Below are positions 45,380 to 54,075 of a DNA stretch of 64,000 bases, in pieces (the first letter of the stretch is position 1; the number at the start of each line of letters is the position of its first letter). Below the pieces are notes generated by a model. That model did not search any database, was not told the DNA's origin, and saw only the letters and a program-made list of their open reading frames with translations. The translations under genes and the position numbers were made by a program. Source of the stretch: Fusibacter_C sp942493125 (GTDB lineage Bacteria; Bacillota; Clostridia; Peptostreptococcales; Acidaminobacteraceae); NCBI GenBank assembly GCA_942493125.1, contig OW818667.1, forward strand, positions 1 through 64,000, written 5' to 3'.

Positions 45380-47404
45380 GTGTATGCACAGCCATTGACG
45401 CTACTTAAAGGCGTTGGGGAAAAAAAAGCTGAAAAATTAAAAAAAATAGGCCTTGGGAACTTCGACGATGTCCTATATGACTTTCCGAGGCGATACATCG
45501 ACCGCCGGGTTGTTAAGCATGTCACAGATATTGCCACAGACGAGATGGGCGTCATTTCAGCGCGCGTCATTAAAAAGCGCACGAAGTATATTCAAAAGAC
45601 TAAGAAAGAAATGTTGATACTCGATGTGTCTGAAGGGTACTTTACAGGAGAAATCATATTTTTTTCCGCAAAGTTTTTTGTGGCTGATTTTGTGGAGGGT
45701 GAAACGTACTTCTTTTTTGGCAAAGTGGAAAAGAGTGGACCACTTTTTAAAATGATTCAGCCCGATTATGCACGTATCGCAGACAAGTCATTTTTAGGAA
45801 TTATTCCCGTATACAATGCAACCCTCGGCATTTCACAGCATGACCTCGTGTCTGTGCACAAACAAGTGCTCAGTTATTTGATCAATCAAATTGAAGACAC
45901 TTTGCCAGAATCACTGAGAGTGATGGCGGGGATCATACCACTTGAAGAGGCGATGCACCAAATTCATTTTCCAACGTCGAAAGAAGGTTACGTCGCTGCT
46001 AAAAAGCGCATCGTATACGATGAACTATTCTTTTTACAGCTCAGACTCATCTTACTCAAACGCAATTATCATAAACCGCTTTTGAAACCATTTGTTGTGG
46101 ATTCGAAAATGGACGACATAAGAAAGCGCATCCCCTTTGAACTCACTGAAGCACAGACTTCTGTGCTTCGCGATATCTTTGAGGATATGCAGAGTGGTTA
46201 TAGCATGAACCGGTTGATACAGGGCGATGTAGGATCTGGTAAGACGATTATCGCCTTCTTGACACTTTTGCTAGCTGTATTCAATGGCAAACAGGGCATA
46301 TTACTCGCACCAACGACGCTACTTGCTGAACAGCACTATGAAAATTTTGTGAAGCTCTTTCCAGAGTTTACGTGCTGTCTTTTGACGTCGAGCGTACCAA
46401 CATCTGAAAAGAAACGCATCAAAGCATCCATCCTTGATGGCACCATTAAAGTAATCATCGGCACACATGCCGTGATTCAAGACGATGTCAAATTTTCAAG
46501 TCTTGGTGTCGTCATTACAGATGAGCAACATCGATTTGGCATTAGGCAGAGATTATCGGCACTACAAAAAGCTGAAAAACCACATGCGCTGATCATGTCG
46601 GCTACACCCATCCCTAGGACGCTCTCACTGATACTTTATGGAGACATGGACATATCGGTGATCAATCAAATGCCACAGGGTAGGAAGCCTATCAAGACCC
46701 ATTTCGTGAAACCGGACAAAGTATCAGAAATGTATGCTTTTATTCAGCAGAAGCTGGAAGAGGGCAGACAGGGTTACGTGATTTGTCCTTTAATCGAAGA
46801 ATCAGAAACGATGGATCTAAACGCGGCCGAAACCATCTACAAGACGCTGATTAGTCGTTTTGCACCATTTAAAGTTGGCTTAATCCATAGTAAAATGAAA
46901 GCGATTGACAAGGATGCAGTCATGCACGCCTTTAAATCAGGAGAGATTGCGCTTCTTGTATCGACGACAGTGATCGAAGTCGGTATCCATGTCGCAAATG
47001 CGACGACGATGGTTATCATGAACACTGAGCGGTTCGGACTCTCGCAACTTCATCAACTCAGGGGACGCGTCGGTCGTGGAGACGAACAGTCTTATTGTTT
47101 TTTACTCAGTGAAAAATTGTCAGCGACCGCTAAGCAGCGCGTCGAAACACTGGTAGGTTCCAACGATGGCTTTGAAGTCGCAGAAAAGGATCTCGAACTC
47201 AGAGGTCCAGGTGAGATTTTCGGTCTAAGACAACACGGTATCCCAGAACTTAAAATGGCTAACTTGATTAAAAACAAAGACGTCATTGCGGAAGTGCAAA
47301 AGCATATCCGGATGATTTTAGAAGAATACAATATGAACCATAAAGCATATGTAGAGCTCATCAATAAACAGAATATCAATTTGGAAAAGTGGTTTACATT
47401 ATAA
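45380..47404 (+). CDS. recG: ATP-dependent DNA helicase RecG
   Basis: 674 residues, GTG start with GAGGTG upstream. N-terminal LLKGVGEKKAEKL wedge-like domain, Walker A QGDVGSGKT (about 287-295), DEQH box (about 383), SATPIPRTL (about 408-416), and the C-terminal QLRGRVGRG (about 563-571). Remodels stalled forks and recombination intermediates. Starts a recG-rsmD-coaD run. Confidence 0.96.
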   Translation: MYAQPLTLLKGVGEKKAEKLKKIGLGNFDDVLYDFPRRYIDRRVVKHVTDIATDEMGVISARVIKKRTKYIQKTKKEMLILDVSEGYFTGEIIFFSAKFFVADFVEGETYFFFGKVEKSGPLFKMIQPDYARIADKSFLGIIPVYNATLGISQHDLVSVHKQVLSYLINQIEDTLPESLRVMAGIIPLEEAMHQIHFPTSKEGYVAAKKRIVYDELFFLQLRLILLKRNYHKPLLKPFVVDSKMDDIRKRIPFELTEAQTSVLRDIFEDMQSGYSMNRLIQGDVGSGKTIIAFLTLLLAVFNGKQGILLAPTTLLAEQHYENFVKLFPEFTCCLLTSSVPTSEKKRIKASILDGTIKVIIGTHAVIQDDVKFSSLGVVITDEQHRFGIRQRLSALQKAEKPHALIMSATPIPRTLSLILYGDMDISVINQMPQGRKPIKTHFVKPDKVSEMYAFIQQKLEEGRQGYVICPLIEESETMDLNAAETIYKTLISRFAPFKVGLIHSKMKAIDKDAVMHAFKSGEIALLVSTTVIEVGIHVANATTMVIMNTERFGLSQLHQLRGRVGRGDEQSYCFLLSEKLSATAKQRVETLVGSNDGFEVAEKDLELRGPGEIFGLRQHGIPELKMANLIKNKDVIAEVQKHIRMILEEYNMNHKAYVELINKQNINLEKWFTL

Positions 47405-47425
47405 TAATAGATTGGAAGTGAACAA

Positions 47426-47977
47426 ATGCGTGTAATCGCAGGCAGTGCGCGTGGCATCAAACTTGAAACTTTAGAAGGGCTTGAGACGAGACCGACGACT
47501 GATCGCGTCAAAGAGGCCGTTTTTAGCATGATACATCCTAGGATTGGCGGTGCGGTTTGCCTTGATTTGTTTTCTGGTTCAGGATCACTGGGGATAGAAC
47601 TCCTCAGTCGTGGGGCGAAATCGGTCATTTTTGTGGAAGGCAATTCACAATTAAAACCCATCATCACCTCAAATTTGAACAAAACAAAACTCATAGATCG
47701 TGCGACGCTGTTGTTCCAAGATGTGTATAAAAGCTTGGAGGCACAAAATGGCAAAAAGTTCGATCTCATCATGATGGACCCGCCTTATCTGAAAGGCGAT
47801 GTACGAAAATGCCTCGATCTCATCGCAAAAGGTGACCTCTTAAATGAAAACGGCTTAGTCATCGCTGAGCACGATATAAGCGATACTGACATTTTACCTT
47901 GCAATGCATATTTTGAGTCGTTAAAAACAAAAAAATATGGTAAAATTGGGGTAACAGTATTTAGGAGGCTTCTATGA
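47426..47977 (+). CDS. rsmD: 16S rRNA (guanine-966-N2) methyltransferase RsmD
   Basis: 183 residues. MRVIAGSARG start, RPTTDRVKEAVF (about 26-37), LDLFSGSGSLGIE (about 50-62) and catalytic MDPPY (about 115-119). Its stop overlaps the coaD start. Confidence 0.95.
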   Translation: MRVIAGSARGIKLETLEGLETRPTTDRVKEAVFSMIHPRIGGAVCLDLFSGSGSLGIELLSRGAKSVIFVEGNSQLKPIITSNLNKTKLIDRATLLFQDVYKSLEAQNGKKFDLIMMDPPYLKGDVRKCLDLIAKGDLLNENGLVIAEHDISDTDILPCNAYFESLKTKKYGKIGVTVFRRLL

Positions 47978-48468
47978 ACATAGCAGTGTATCCAGGTAGC
48001 TTTGATCCAGTGACACTTGGACATATAGATATTATCGAAAGATCCTGCAAGATATTTGACAAAGTCATCGTCGCAGTGATGTTCAATAAAAATAAAAAAC
48101 CAATGTTTGATGTGGGTGAGCGCATGGCACTTCTAGTGGAAGCGACGAAACATCTCGAAAATGTCGTCATCGATAGTCATGAAGGGTTATTGATTGACTA
48201 TTTGATTGAACGGGATATTAAAGTGCTCGTCAAGGGTTTGCGTGCCATTTCGGATTTTGAAGCTGAATTTCAAATGGCCAGTGTCAATAGAAAGCTTTGT
48301 AGCGATATCGAGACAGTCTTTATCATGACGCGAACGGAATATATGTATTTAAGCTCAAGCATCGTCAAAGAAGTGGCGAGCTTTCACGGAGACATTTCAG
48401 ATTTTGTAACAGAAGAAGTAAAAATGGCAGTTGAATCTAAATTGGGAGGCAAATATGAGCGGGACTAA
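47974..48468 (+). CDS. coaD: Phosphopantetheine adenylyltransferase
   Basis: 164 residues, ATGA overlap with rsmD. VYPGSFDPVTLGHIDII (about 5-21, nucleotidyl-transferase HxGH motif), KGLRAISDFEAEFQMA (about 88-103) and YLSSSIVKE (about 126-134). Fourth step of CoA synthesis; coaBC is at 30452. Confidence 0.97.
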   Translation: MNIAVYPGSFDPVTLGHIDIIERSCKIFDKVIVAVMFNKNKKPMFDVGERMALLVEATKHLENVVIDSHEGLLIDYLIERDIKVLVKGLRAISDFEAEFQMASVNRKLCSDIETVFIMTRTEYMYLSSSIVKEVASFHGDISDFVTEEVKMAVESKLGGKYERD

Positions 48469-48997
48469 AAAGCAAGAAGTTGAATTAAGAGTACTTGAGC
48501 TTCTAGAAGAATTTGAGGACAAATTAGAATCGTCACCGACGGTGCCTCTAACGGGAAAGATTTTAGCTGACAGACAAGAGCTATTGAGCATCATAAAAGA
48601 CATAAACATGCTTTTGCCAGATGAGTATCAACAGGTTCGTTTCATCAAATCACAAAAGAGTCAAATACTCGAAGAGGCAAACAACATTGCAGATGAACTC
48701 GTGAACAATGCAAGGCATGAAGAACTGAGAATCATTGAAACCGCAAAAGCCCAAGAGACTGAGATTCTCATCAGTGCTACAAATCGCGCAAAAGAACTCA
48801 TCAGTGAAAGCGAAATCATGAGACAGGCTAGAACAAAGGCACAAGAACTGTTATTGGACGCCGAGAATAAAGCTGAAGGCATCCGAAATGGTTCATATGA
48901 TTATGCTGAAGAAGTCATGAAGCGCGTTGAACTGAACATTTCTAAGATTCTACATACGATCAAGGAAAATATAGAAGAACTCGAAGAGTTTAAGTAG
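48455..48997 (+). CDS. Coiled-coil protein, V-type ATPase subunit E/F0 b-like
   Basis: 180 residues from ATG 48455 (GGGAGG upstream), overlapping coaD by 14 bases. Almost entirely helical with long E/K/A-rich coiled coil (about 65-150, repeated small-residue heptads such as ILISATNRAKELISES). Annotated in Clostridia as an ATPase or ATP-synthase B-like protein because of the coiled coil, but the real function is unknown. Its usual place is between coaD and a sporulation gene or ackA; here the hydrogenase region follows. Confidence 0.7.
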   Translation: MSGTKKQEVELRVLELLEEFEDKLESSPTVPLTGKILADRQELLSIIKDINMLLPDEYQQVRFIKSQKSQILEEANNIADELVNNARHEELRIIETAKAQETEILISATNRAKELISESEIMRQARTKAQELLLDAENKAEGIRNGSYDYAEEVMKRVELNISKILHTIKENIEELEEFK

Positions 48998-49034
48998 TTT
49001 AATTCAAGTAAATGAAATTTGATAGAATTTAGGA

Positions 49035-49062
49035 AGGCAGACGCATTGTCTGTCTTTTTTTT
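49035..49062 (+). terminator. Terminator of the recG-coaD run
   Basis: AGGCAGAC pairs with GTCTGTCT around GCATT, followed by eight T. Confidence 0.85.
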
Positions 49063-49184
49063 GTCAAAAATGACATGATGGTTAAAATATTAACGATGAC
49101 AATGCTTTGGTTAGCGTGCTGAATGGTCGATGTATTACGATTTAGACGTATTTATCTCGGAATCGAAACAATTAATCATTATTT

Positions 49185-49193
49185 TGCTATAAT
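49185..49193 (+). promoter_or_regulatory. Extended -10 promoter upstream of the hydrogenase cluster
   Basis: TGC-TATAAT (TATAAT at 49188-49193). No good -35. The 349-base gap 48998-49346 holds this element, the upstream terminator, a palindrome at 49263-49279 and the element at 49293-49327; no gene seen. Confidence 0.5.
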
Positions 49194-49262
49194 AGGTAAA
49201 AACTTACTTGTAAGAATTTTCAAGTATTACGCGACTGTAATATGATGCGTTATTTAAGTCGT

Positions 49263-49279
49263 ATTCATATTATATGAAT
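49263..49279. promoter_or_regulatory. Perfect AT-rich palindrome, candidate operator
   Basis: ATTCATAT and ATATGAAT around a single T, between the two candidate promoters of the hydrogenase cluster. Confidence 0.4.
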
Positions 49280-49292
49280 GCGGCTAATCAAA

Positions 49293-49327
49293 TTGTTTTT
49301 TTGTGTTCATTGTGATAACATTAACAA
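49293..49327 (+). promoter_or_regulatory. Promoter with overlapping candidate Rex operator
   Basis: TTGTTT (49293-49298), 17-base spacer, TAACAT (49316-49321) with TGA in front. Overlapping the -10, 49310-49327 reads TTGTGAT-AACA-TTAACAA, which fits the Rex 18-bp operator (TTGTKAA-N4-TTMACAA) at 13 of 14 arm positions. Rex represses fermentation and hydrogenase genes when NADH/NAD+ is low. rex is not in the window. Confidence 0.5.
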
Positions 49328-49346
49328 GTAGAGACAGGAGGTAATT

Positions 49347-49592
49347 ATGGAAATTAAAATTTGTATTGGAAGTGCGTGTCACTTAAAAGGTTCTTATGAT
49401 GTCATCAAGAACTGCCAAACCTATATTGAAACCAATAATCTTCATGACCAAATCGAGCTCAAATCCGCTTTTTGCCTTGGTAAATGCTCTGAAGCGGTGT
49501 CGGTTCAAGTGGATGGCAACGAGATCTTTTCCATTCGTCCCGAGACAGCTGAAACGTTTATGAAGCGCATGCATGGGAGGTTGGACGCATGA
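49347..49592 (+). CDS. Thioredoxin-like [2Fe-2S] ferredoxin
   Basis: 81 residues, ATG with AGGAGG. Cys6, Cys11, Cys43 and Cys47 have the CxxxxC...CxxxC spacing of the thioredoxin-like [2Fe-2S] fold (NuoE/HoxE/HndA C-terminal type); Cys23 is extra. Its stop overlaps the start of the PAS-hydrogenase gene (ATGA), so it is likely the electron partner of that protein. Confidence 0.85.
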   Translation: MEIKICIGSACHLKGSYDVIKNCQTYIETNNLHDQIELKSAFCLGKCSEAVSVQVDGNEIFSIRPETAETFMKRMHGRLDA

Positions 49593-51304
49593 AGTTCATT
49601 GAATTTGATCACAACAAATGTGATGAATGTTTCAAATGCCTTCGCGTTTGTCCAACCAAGGCCATAGCCTTTACAAAACAAAGCAGACACATTATCGACG
49701 ACTTATGCATCAAATGTGGTGTCTGCCAGATGAACTGCCCGCCTGGTGCGCTTAAAATACATTTAGACCTATCATCCGTAAAGCGCGCGATCTATCAAAA
49801 GAGAAAAGTTGTCGCATCGCTTGCGCCATCATTTGCAGGTGTGTTCAACTTGGAACGCTCCGGCCAGATTGTAACAGCACTAAAAAAACTGGGTTTTCAC
49901 GCTGTGGAGGAAACTGCACGAGGTGCCGAAATCGTTTCACTTGAATACGAAAAGGTCATCTCCGAAGGTAAACACGACAATATCATTACGAGTTGTTGCC
50001 CATCCAGCAACTACTTAATCCAGCGCTATTACAAAAAGGCACTTGATTCTGTCATACCTGTCGTTTCGCCCATGGTCGCCCATGGATATGACATTAAAAA
50101 AAGATACGGCAATAATACGTTTGTCGTTTTCATCGGACCATGTCTCGCAAAAAAAGCTGAAGCCGTCGATATGCCGGACAGCATCGATGCGGTTATTACA
50201 TTTAAAGAGTTGACGAAATGGCTAGAAGAAGAGCGGATCCATTTTGATTCATTGGAATCAGGTGGGTTTGAAACACCGTCAACTAGAAGAGGCAGAGCTT
50301 ATCCACTTGGTGGGAGCTTATGGCGGGGCGACATGAAAACGCGCATCAATTCAGATTATACTTATGTTCACGTAGATGGTATCGAAGCTTGTGAGACCTT
50401 CCTGCAAGCCGTTGATGATGGTGAAATTACAGGTTTTTGTGCCGAACTCAACATATGCTCTGGAAGTTGCCTCAATGGTCCAGATATGCCAGAAGATGCG
50501 CCGAATTTATTTAAACGCATGAGCTTGATGACGACGCATGCAAATAGCGACGGTGCCAATGCTAAGGCTTTCGAACCTTGCAGCGTCTTGCCTAGTTATT
50601 TGCATAGAAACTTTCCGCCGAAAAGCACTGGATTTCCACCAATTAATGACAATCAAATATCGGAAATATTGATTCAAATGGAAAAATACACTGAGAAAGA
50701 CCAACTGAACTGCGGTGCGTGTGGCTACTCAACCTGCTATGACAAAGCGGTAGCTATTTCAAGGGATTTATCCGATGTCAACATGTGCCTAGACACACTG
50801 AGAAGAAAAGCTGAGAGCCTTCAAAGCATCATCTTTGAAAACAGCCCCAATGCCATATGTATTTTGGATAGTGCACTTAGAATTCAGGAAGTTAATCCTT
50901 CGTTTAACAAACTATTGAATGCCTCTAAAATCAAGTTGACTCATTGGCCAATCGCCGCATTGGTCGACGATCCGATCTTTGAGGAGATTGTAACGGGCGA
51001 TTCTACGCACCATAGTAAAAAAATCTATCTGCCTTCCATCTTACGCACATTTTATACCAATGTCGTCAAATTGAATAATGGCAAGATCTACGTGGTGATA
51101 CTCACCGATATCACAGAATATGAAAATAGCAAAGAAGAGTTTGAACGCGTAAAAGCTGAAACGCTTATCACATGTCAAGAAGTCATAGACAAGCAAATGC
51201 GAATCGCTCAGGAGATAGCAAGTATTCTTGGTGAAACCACAGCAGAGACAAAAATGGGACTCAACAAACTCAAAAAACTCGTTTTGACAAATGGAGGTGA
51301 TTGA
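49589..51304 (+). CDS. Sensory [FeFe]-hydrogenase homologue with PAS domain (group C3-like)
   Basis: 571 residues. Two [4Fe-4S] ferredoxin motifs (Cys11-21 and CIKCGVCQMNCP, about 42-53). H-cluster motifs: L1 TSCCPS (Cys136, Cys137), L2 GPCLAKKAE (Cys185), L3 CSGSC (Cys290, Cys294): the four ligand Cys are kept, but the Met residues of L2 and L3 in catalytic enzymes are Gly and Asn. Next a Cys-rich [4Fe-4S] domain (CGACGYSTC, about 375-383), a PAS domain (about 410-515) and a C-terminal helix. Followed by a phosphatase gene. This matches the phosphatase-linked putative sensory group C3 of the HydDB scheme. Probably senses hydrogen or redox state. Confidence 0.85.
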   Translation: MKFIEFDHNKCDECFKCLRVCPTKAIAFTKQSRHIIDDLCIKCGVCQMNCPPGALKIHLDLSSVKRAIYQKRKVVASLAPSFAGVFNLERSGQIVTALKKLGFHAVEETARGAEIVSLEYEKVISEGKHDNIITSCCPSSNYLIQRYYKKALDSVIPVVSPMVAHGYDIKKRYGNNTFVVFIGPCLAKKAEAVDMPDSIDAVITFKELTKWLEEERIHFDSLESGGFETPSTRRGRAYPLGGSLWRGDMKTRINSDYTYVHVDGIEACETFLQAVDDGEITGFCAELNICSGSCLNGPDMPEDAPNLFKRMSLMTTHANSDGANAKAFEPCSVLPSYLHRNFPPKSTGFPPINDNQISEILIQMEKYTEKDQLNCGACGYSTCYDKAVAISRDLSDVNMCLDTLRRKAESLQSIIFENSPNAICILDSALRIQEVNPSFNKLLNASKIKLTHWPIAALVDDPIFEEIVTGDSTHHSKKIYLPSILRTFYTNVVKLNNGKIYVVILTDITEYENSKEEFERVKAETLITCQEVIDKQMRIAQEIASILGETTAETKMGLNKLKKLVLTNGGD

Positions 51305-51305
51305 T

Positions 51306-52460
51306 GTGCCTTTTATCGATATCGCCGCCCATTCCATCAATAAATTCAATGAAGAGCTTTGTGGAGACAAAGTTGAAATCGTAAAAAGTGACAAGCGCAC
51401 GATCATCGTTTTGGCTGATGGCTTAGGCAGTGGTGTAAAAGCCAATATCCTAGCGACCTTGACCAGTAAAATTATGATTACCATGCTTCAGCAAGGTGCA
51501 GATCTTAAAGAGACGATCGAAACCATCACAAGCACCTTGCCTATATGCAGCGTACGCAACATCGCCTATTCGACGTTTACAATTTTGGACATCGATGATG
51601 CGCTCAACGCAAGGCTCATCGAGTATGACAATCCACCGGCGTTTATCATTCGAGGCAATAAACTGATATCACCTGAAAAACGGTGCTTTAAATCAGATGA
51701 TAAAGACGTTTGGATTACTGAGCTGAAACTGGAAGTTGATGATGAAATCACGCTTTGTTCTGACGGCGTCATCCACGCAGGGGTTGGCGTCATGCTCAAC
51801 CACGGCTGGGAGTGGCCCAATGTGGGGGCATTTTTAGAAGAACAGACGATAAAATCTGCTGAAAAGCTGAATCGAAGATTGCTAGAAACGTGCAACAATC
51901 TCTACGATGGCAAGCCAGGTGATGATGCGACTGTAGTTACCGTTCGCGTAAGAACACCTGAGATTGCTCAAATCTTTACGGGGCCACCTGATGACAATAC
52001 AAAAGATGAAAAAGTGATTAGAAATTTTATGTCTCTACCTGGAAAGAAAATCGTCTGTGGTGGTACCGCTGCAAATATTCTCGCTCGAGAACTGGGTCGC
52101 GAAATCATCACAGATCTAAAATATATTGACCGCTCTGTGCCGCCTACTGCAACGATAAAGGGCATTGATCTTGTAACTGAAGGGGTATTGACACTCAAAA
52201 TGGTGCTCAATCGCCTTACCAGCATGAATCATAGCTGTGAAGAGCCTATTTTCAATAAGCATGACGGTGTCACGAAACTGCTTAAACTGTTCGTCGAGGA
52301 AACCACACACATTCAATTTTGGGTTGGAAGAGCGATCAATCCAGCGCATCAAAATCCTGAATTTCCAAAAGATCTAAGCATAAAAATCAACATTATAAAA
52401 GAGATAGAGAGAGAATTAAGTAACATGGGGAAATTTGTTAAGATAATCTATACAGATTAA
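51306..52460 (+). CDS. SpoIIE-type PP2C phosphatase with unassigned C-terminal domain
   Basis: 384 residues from GTG 51306, six bases after GGAGGTG; two bases after the stop of the sensory hydrogenase. N-terminal SpoIIE/PP2C domain: LADGLGSGVKA (about 30-40), CSDGVIHAG (about 152-160), GDDATVV (about 202-208). The last 155 residues carry a separate conserved-looking domain (KKIVCGGTAANILARELGREI, written in parts: CGGTAANILAREL) that I do not recognise. Linked to the hydrogenase as the presumed output: hydrogen or redox signal to dephosphorylation of an unknown target such as an anti-sigma antagonist. Confidence 0.85.
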   Translation: MPFIDIAAHSINKFNEELCGDKVEIVKSDKRTIIVLADGLGSGVKANILATLTSKIMITMLQQGADLKETIETITSTLPICSVRNIAYSTFTILDIDDALNARLIEYDNPPAFIIRGNKLISPEKRCFKSDDKDVWITELKLEVDDEITLCSDGVIHAGVGVMLNHGWEWPNVGAFLEEQTIKSAEKLNRRLLETCNNLYDGKPGDDATVVTVRVRTPEIAQIFTGPPDDNTKDEKVIRNFMSLPGKKIVCGGTAANILARELGREIITDLKYIDRSVPPTATIKGIDLVTEGVLTLKMVLNRLTSMNHSCEEPIFNKHDGVTKLLKLFVEETTHIQFWVGRAINPAHQNPEFPKDLSIKINIIKEIERELSNMGKFVKIIYTD

Positions 52461-52480
52461 GCACTGAGTAAGCAACACAA

Positions 52481-52500
52481 AGTATTGACTAGTATTGACT
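52481..52500. repeat. Tandem 10-bp repeat before the second hydrogenase
   Basis: AGTATTGACT occurs twice head-to-tail (52481-52490, 52491-52500); a third TTGACT is at 52536-52541. May contain -35 elements or a regulator site; no good -10 at normal spacing. Confidence 0.5.
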
Positions 52501-52578
52501 TACCACCAGTATATATGACTAACACATACTAATTGTTGACTAAAATGAGAAGGCCTTTCACAGACCATAGGTGAAAAT

Positions 52579-54021
52579 ATGAGAAAATACGAAAACCAAG
52601 TTCAAATGATCAAGAGCATCGTTTTAACCCAAGTGGCAAAATACGCATTTGAAGGCACGCTAAGTGAAAATATCGCACACTTGCCTGTGCTGATCAATCC
52701 TGGACCAGAAGAGCGGTACCGATGTTGCATCTTCCATGAGCGTGCGATAACAGCAGATCGCGTTAAAATGGCGCTTGGCGGCACGAAGCATTGTCCTGGC
52801 GTTATTGAAGTTCTCGAGTCAGCTTGCGACCAATGTCCAGTTGACCGTTATGTCGTCACGGAAACCTGCAGGGGATGCCTTGCACATCGCTGTATCGGTG
52901 TTTGTCCAGTGGATGCAATCAAAGTCGTTAAAGGGCGCGCTATCATCGATCAAGAAACGTGCATTGAATGTGGCAAATGCAAAGAAAATTGTCCGTACAA
53001 CGCCATCGCAGATGTCATGAGACCGTGCAAAAGAGAGTGTCCAACGAACGCCATTCAAATTGACCATAGAAAAAAAGCGGTCATAGACTATGACCGCTGT
53101 ATATCTTGTGGTTCATGTGTTTATCAATGTCCATTTGGTGCGATTCAAGAAAAGTCGGAAATCATACCTGTTATTGATGCACTCAGTAAAGGCAATAAAC
53201 GTGTCTATGCCATGGTCGCACCTGCATTTGCAACGCAGTTTGACTTTGTACCACTTGGTAATGTCATAGCTGGCATCAAGAAGCTGGGCTTTAAGGATGT
53301 CGTTGAGGTGGCGCTTGGTGCGGATCTCGTCACAAAACACGAAGCCGAAGAACTTCTTGAAATGAAAGAACATGGTCAAGTGATGACGAGTTCTTGTTGT
53401 CCAAGTTTTGTCGACTTTGTGCATAAAAAATATCCCGAGCTATCAAAGCACATTTCAAAGACTGTGTCACCGATGACTGCAACAGCGCGACTGATCAAAC
53501 ACATCGACTCAGAGGCGATGGTCGTATTTATCGGACCTTGTATCGCAAAAAAAGTTGAGAAACATAAAAGCTCTGATACAGACTTCGTTTTGACGTTTGA
53601 GGAACTCGCTGCCCTCATCGATGCAAAGGGTATTCAATTGGATACACTGGAACCTTTGCCGCTCGATAACGCTTCTTACTATGGTCGAAAATTTGCTGCC
53701 ACAGGGGGATTGACCGCTTCCGTACAAGGTTATTTGAGTGGTCATAAGTCTGAATCCGTTTCAATAGAAGCGCTTGCCTTTGAGACCTGCGACGGTATTC
53801 TCGAATGTGACAAAGCACTGAAACTTTTAAAATTCAATCGTTTGAAAGCGGATTTTATCGAAGGGATGGCATGTCGCGGTGGATGTATCAAAGGGCCAGT
53901 GACGATGCACCATGGCATGCGCGATGCAAAAGCCATTGAAACCTATGCAAAATTGTCCATGGAGGCGACGCCTAGGCAAGCAATTCGAATTTTTGAATCG
54001 CAGAAGATTAAGTTGACTTAA
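52579..54021 (+). CDS. [FeFe] hydrogenase, group B-like
   Basis: 480 residues. Cys-rich N-terminal half: CRGCLAHRCIGVCP (about 96-109), CIECGKCKENCP (about 131-142), CKRECP and CISCGSCVYQCP (about 173-184), about three to four [4Fe-4S] clusters. H-cluster: L1 TSSCCPSF with Cys273/Cys274, L2 IGPCIAKK with Cys321, L3 MACRGGC with Cys432 and Cys436. Organisation and length match the B1/B3 family of monomeric [FeFe] hydrogenases, whose physiological role is still unclear. No hydEFG maturation genes here. Confidence 0.87.
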   Translation: MRKYENQVQMIKSIVLTQVAKYAFEGTLSENIAHLPVLINPGPEERYRCCIFHERAITADRVKMALGGTKHCPGVIEVLESACDQCPVDRYVVTETCRGCLAHRCIGVCPVDAIKVVKGRAIIDQETCIECGKCKENCPYNAIADVMRPCKRECPTNAIQIDHRKKAVIDYDRCISCGSCVYQCPFGAIQEKSEIIPVIDALSKGNKRVYAMVAPAFATQFDFVPLGNVIAGIKKLGFKDVVEVALGADLVTKHEAEELLEMKEHGQVMTSSCCPSFVDFVHKKYPELSKHISKTVSPMTATARLIKHIDSEAMVVFIGPCIAKKVEKHKSSDTDFVLTFEELAALIDAKGIQLDTLEPLPLDNASYYGRKFAATGGLTASVQGYLSGHKSESVSIEALAFETCDGILECDKALKLLKFNRLKADFIEGMACRGGCIKGPVTMHHGMRDAKAIETYAKLSMEATPRQAIRIFESQKIKLT

Positions 54022-54075
54022 TTTGAGCTTTACAATCAAGTTTTTTGCTTTCTTCATTTGATGTATTTACTTTCA

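Noticed and set aside
47092..47772. 226-codon open frame on the minus strand across recG and rsmD
   Set aside because: Antisense to two clear genes, no ribosome site, low-complexity S/L-rich translation.
48998..49346. Possible small gene in the 349-base gap
   Set aside because: No frame with a ribosome site; content is terminator, promoters and palindromes.
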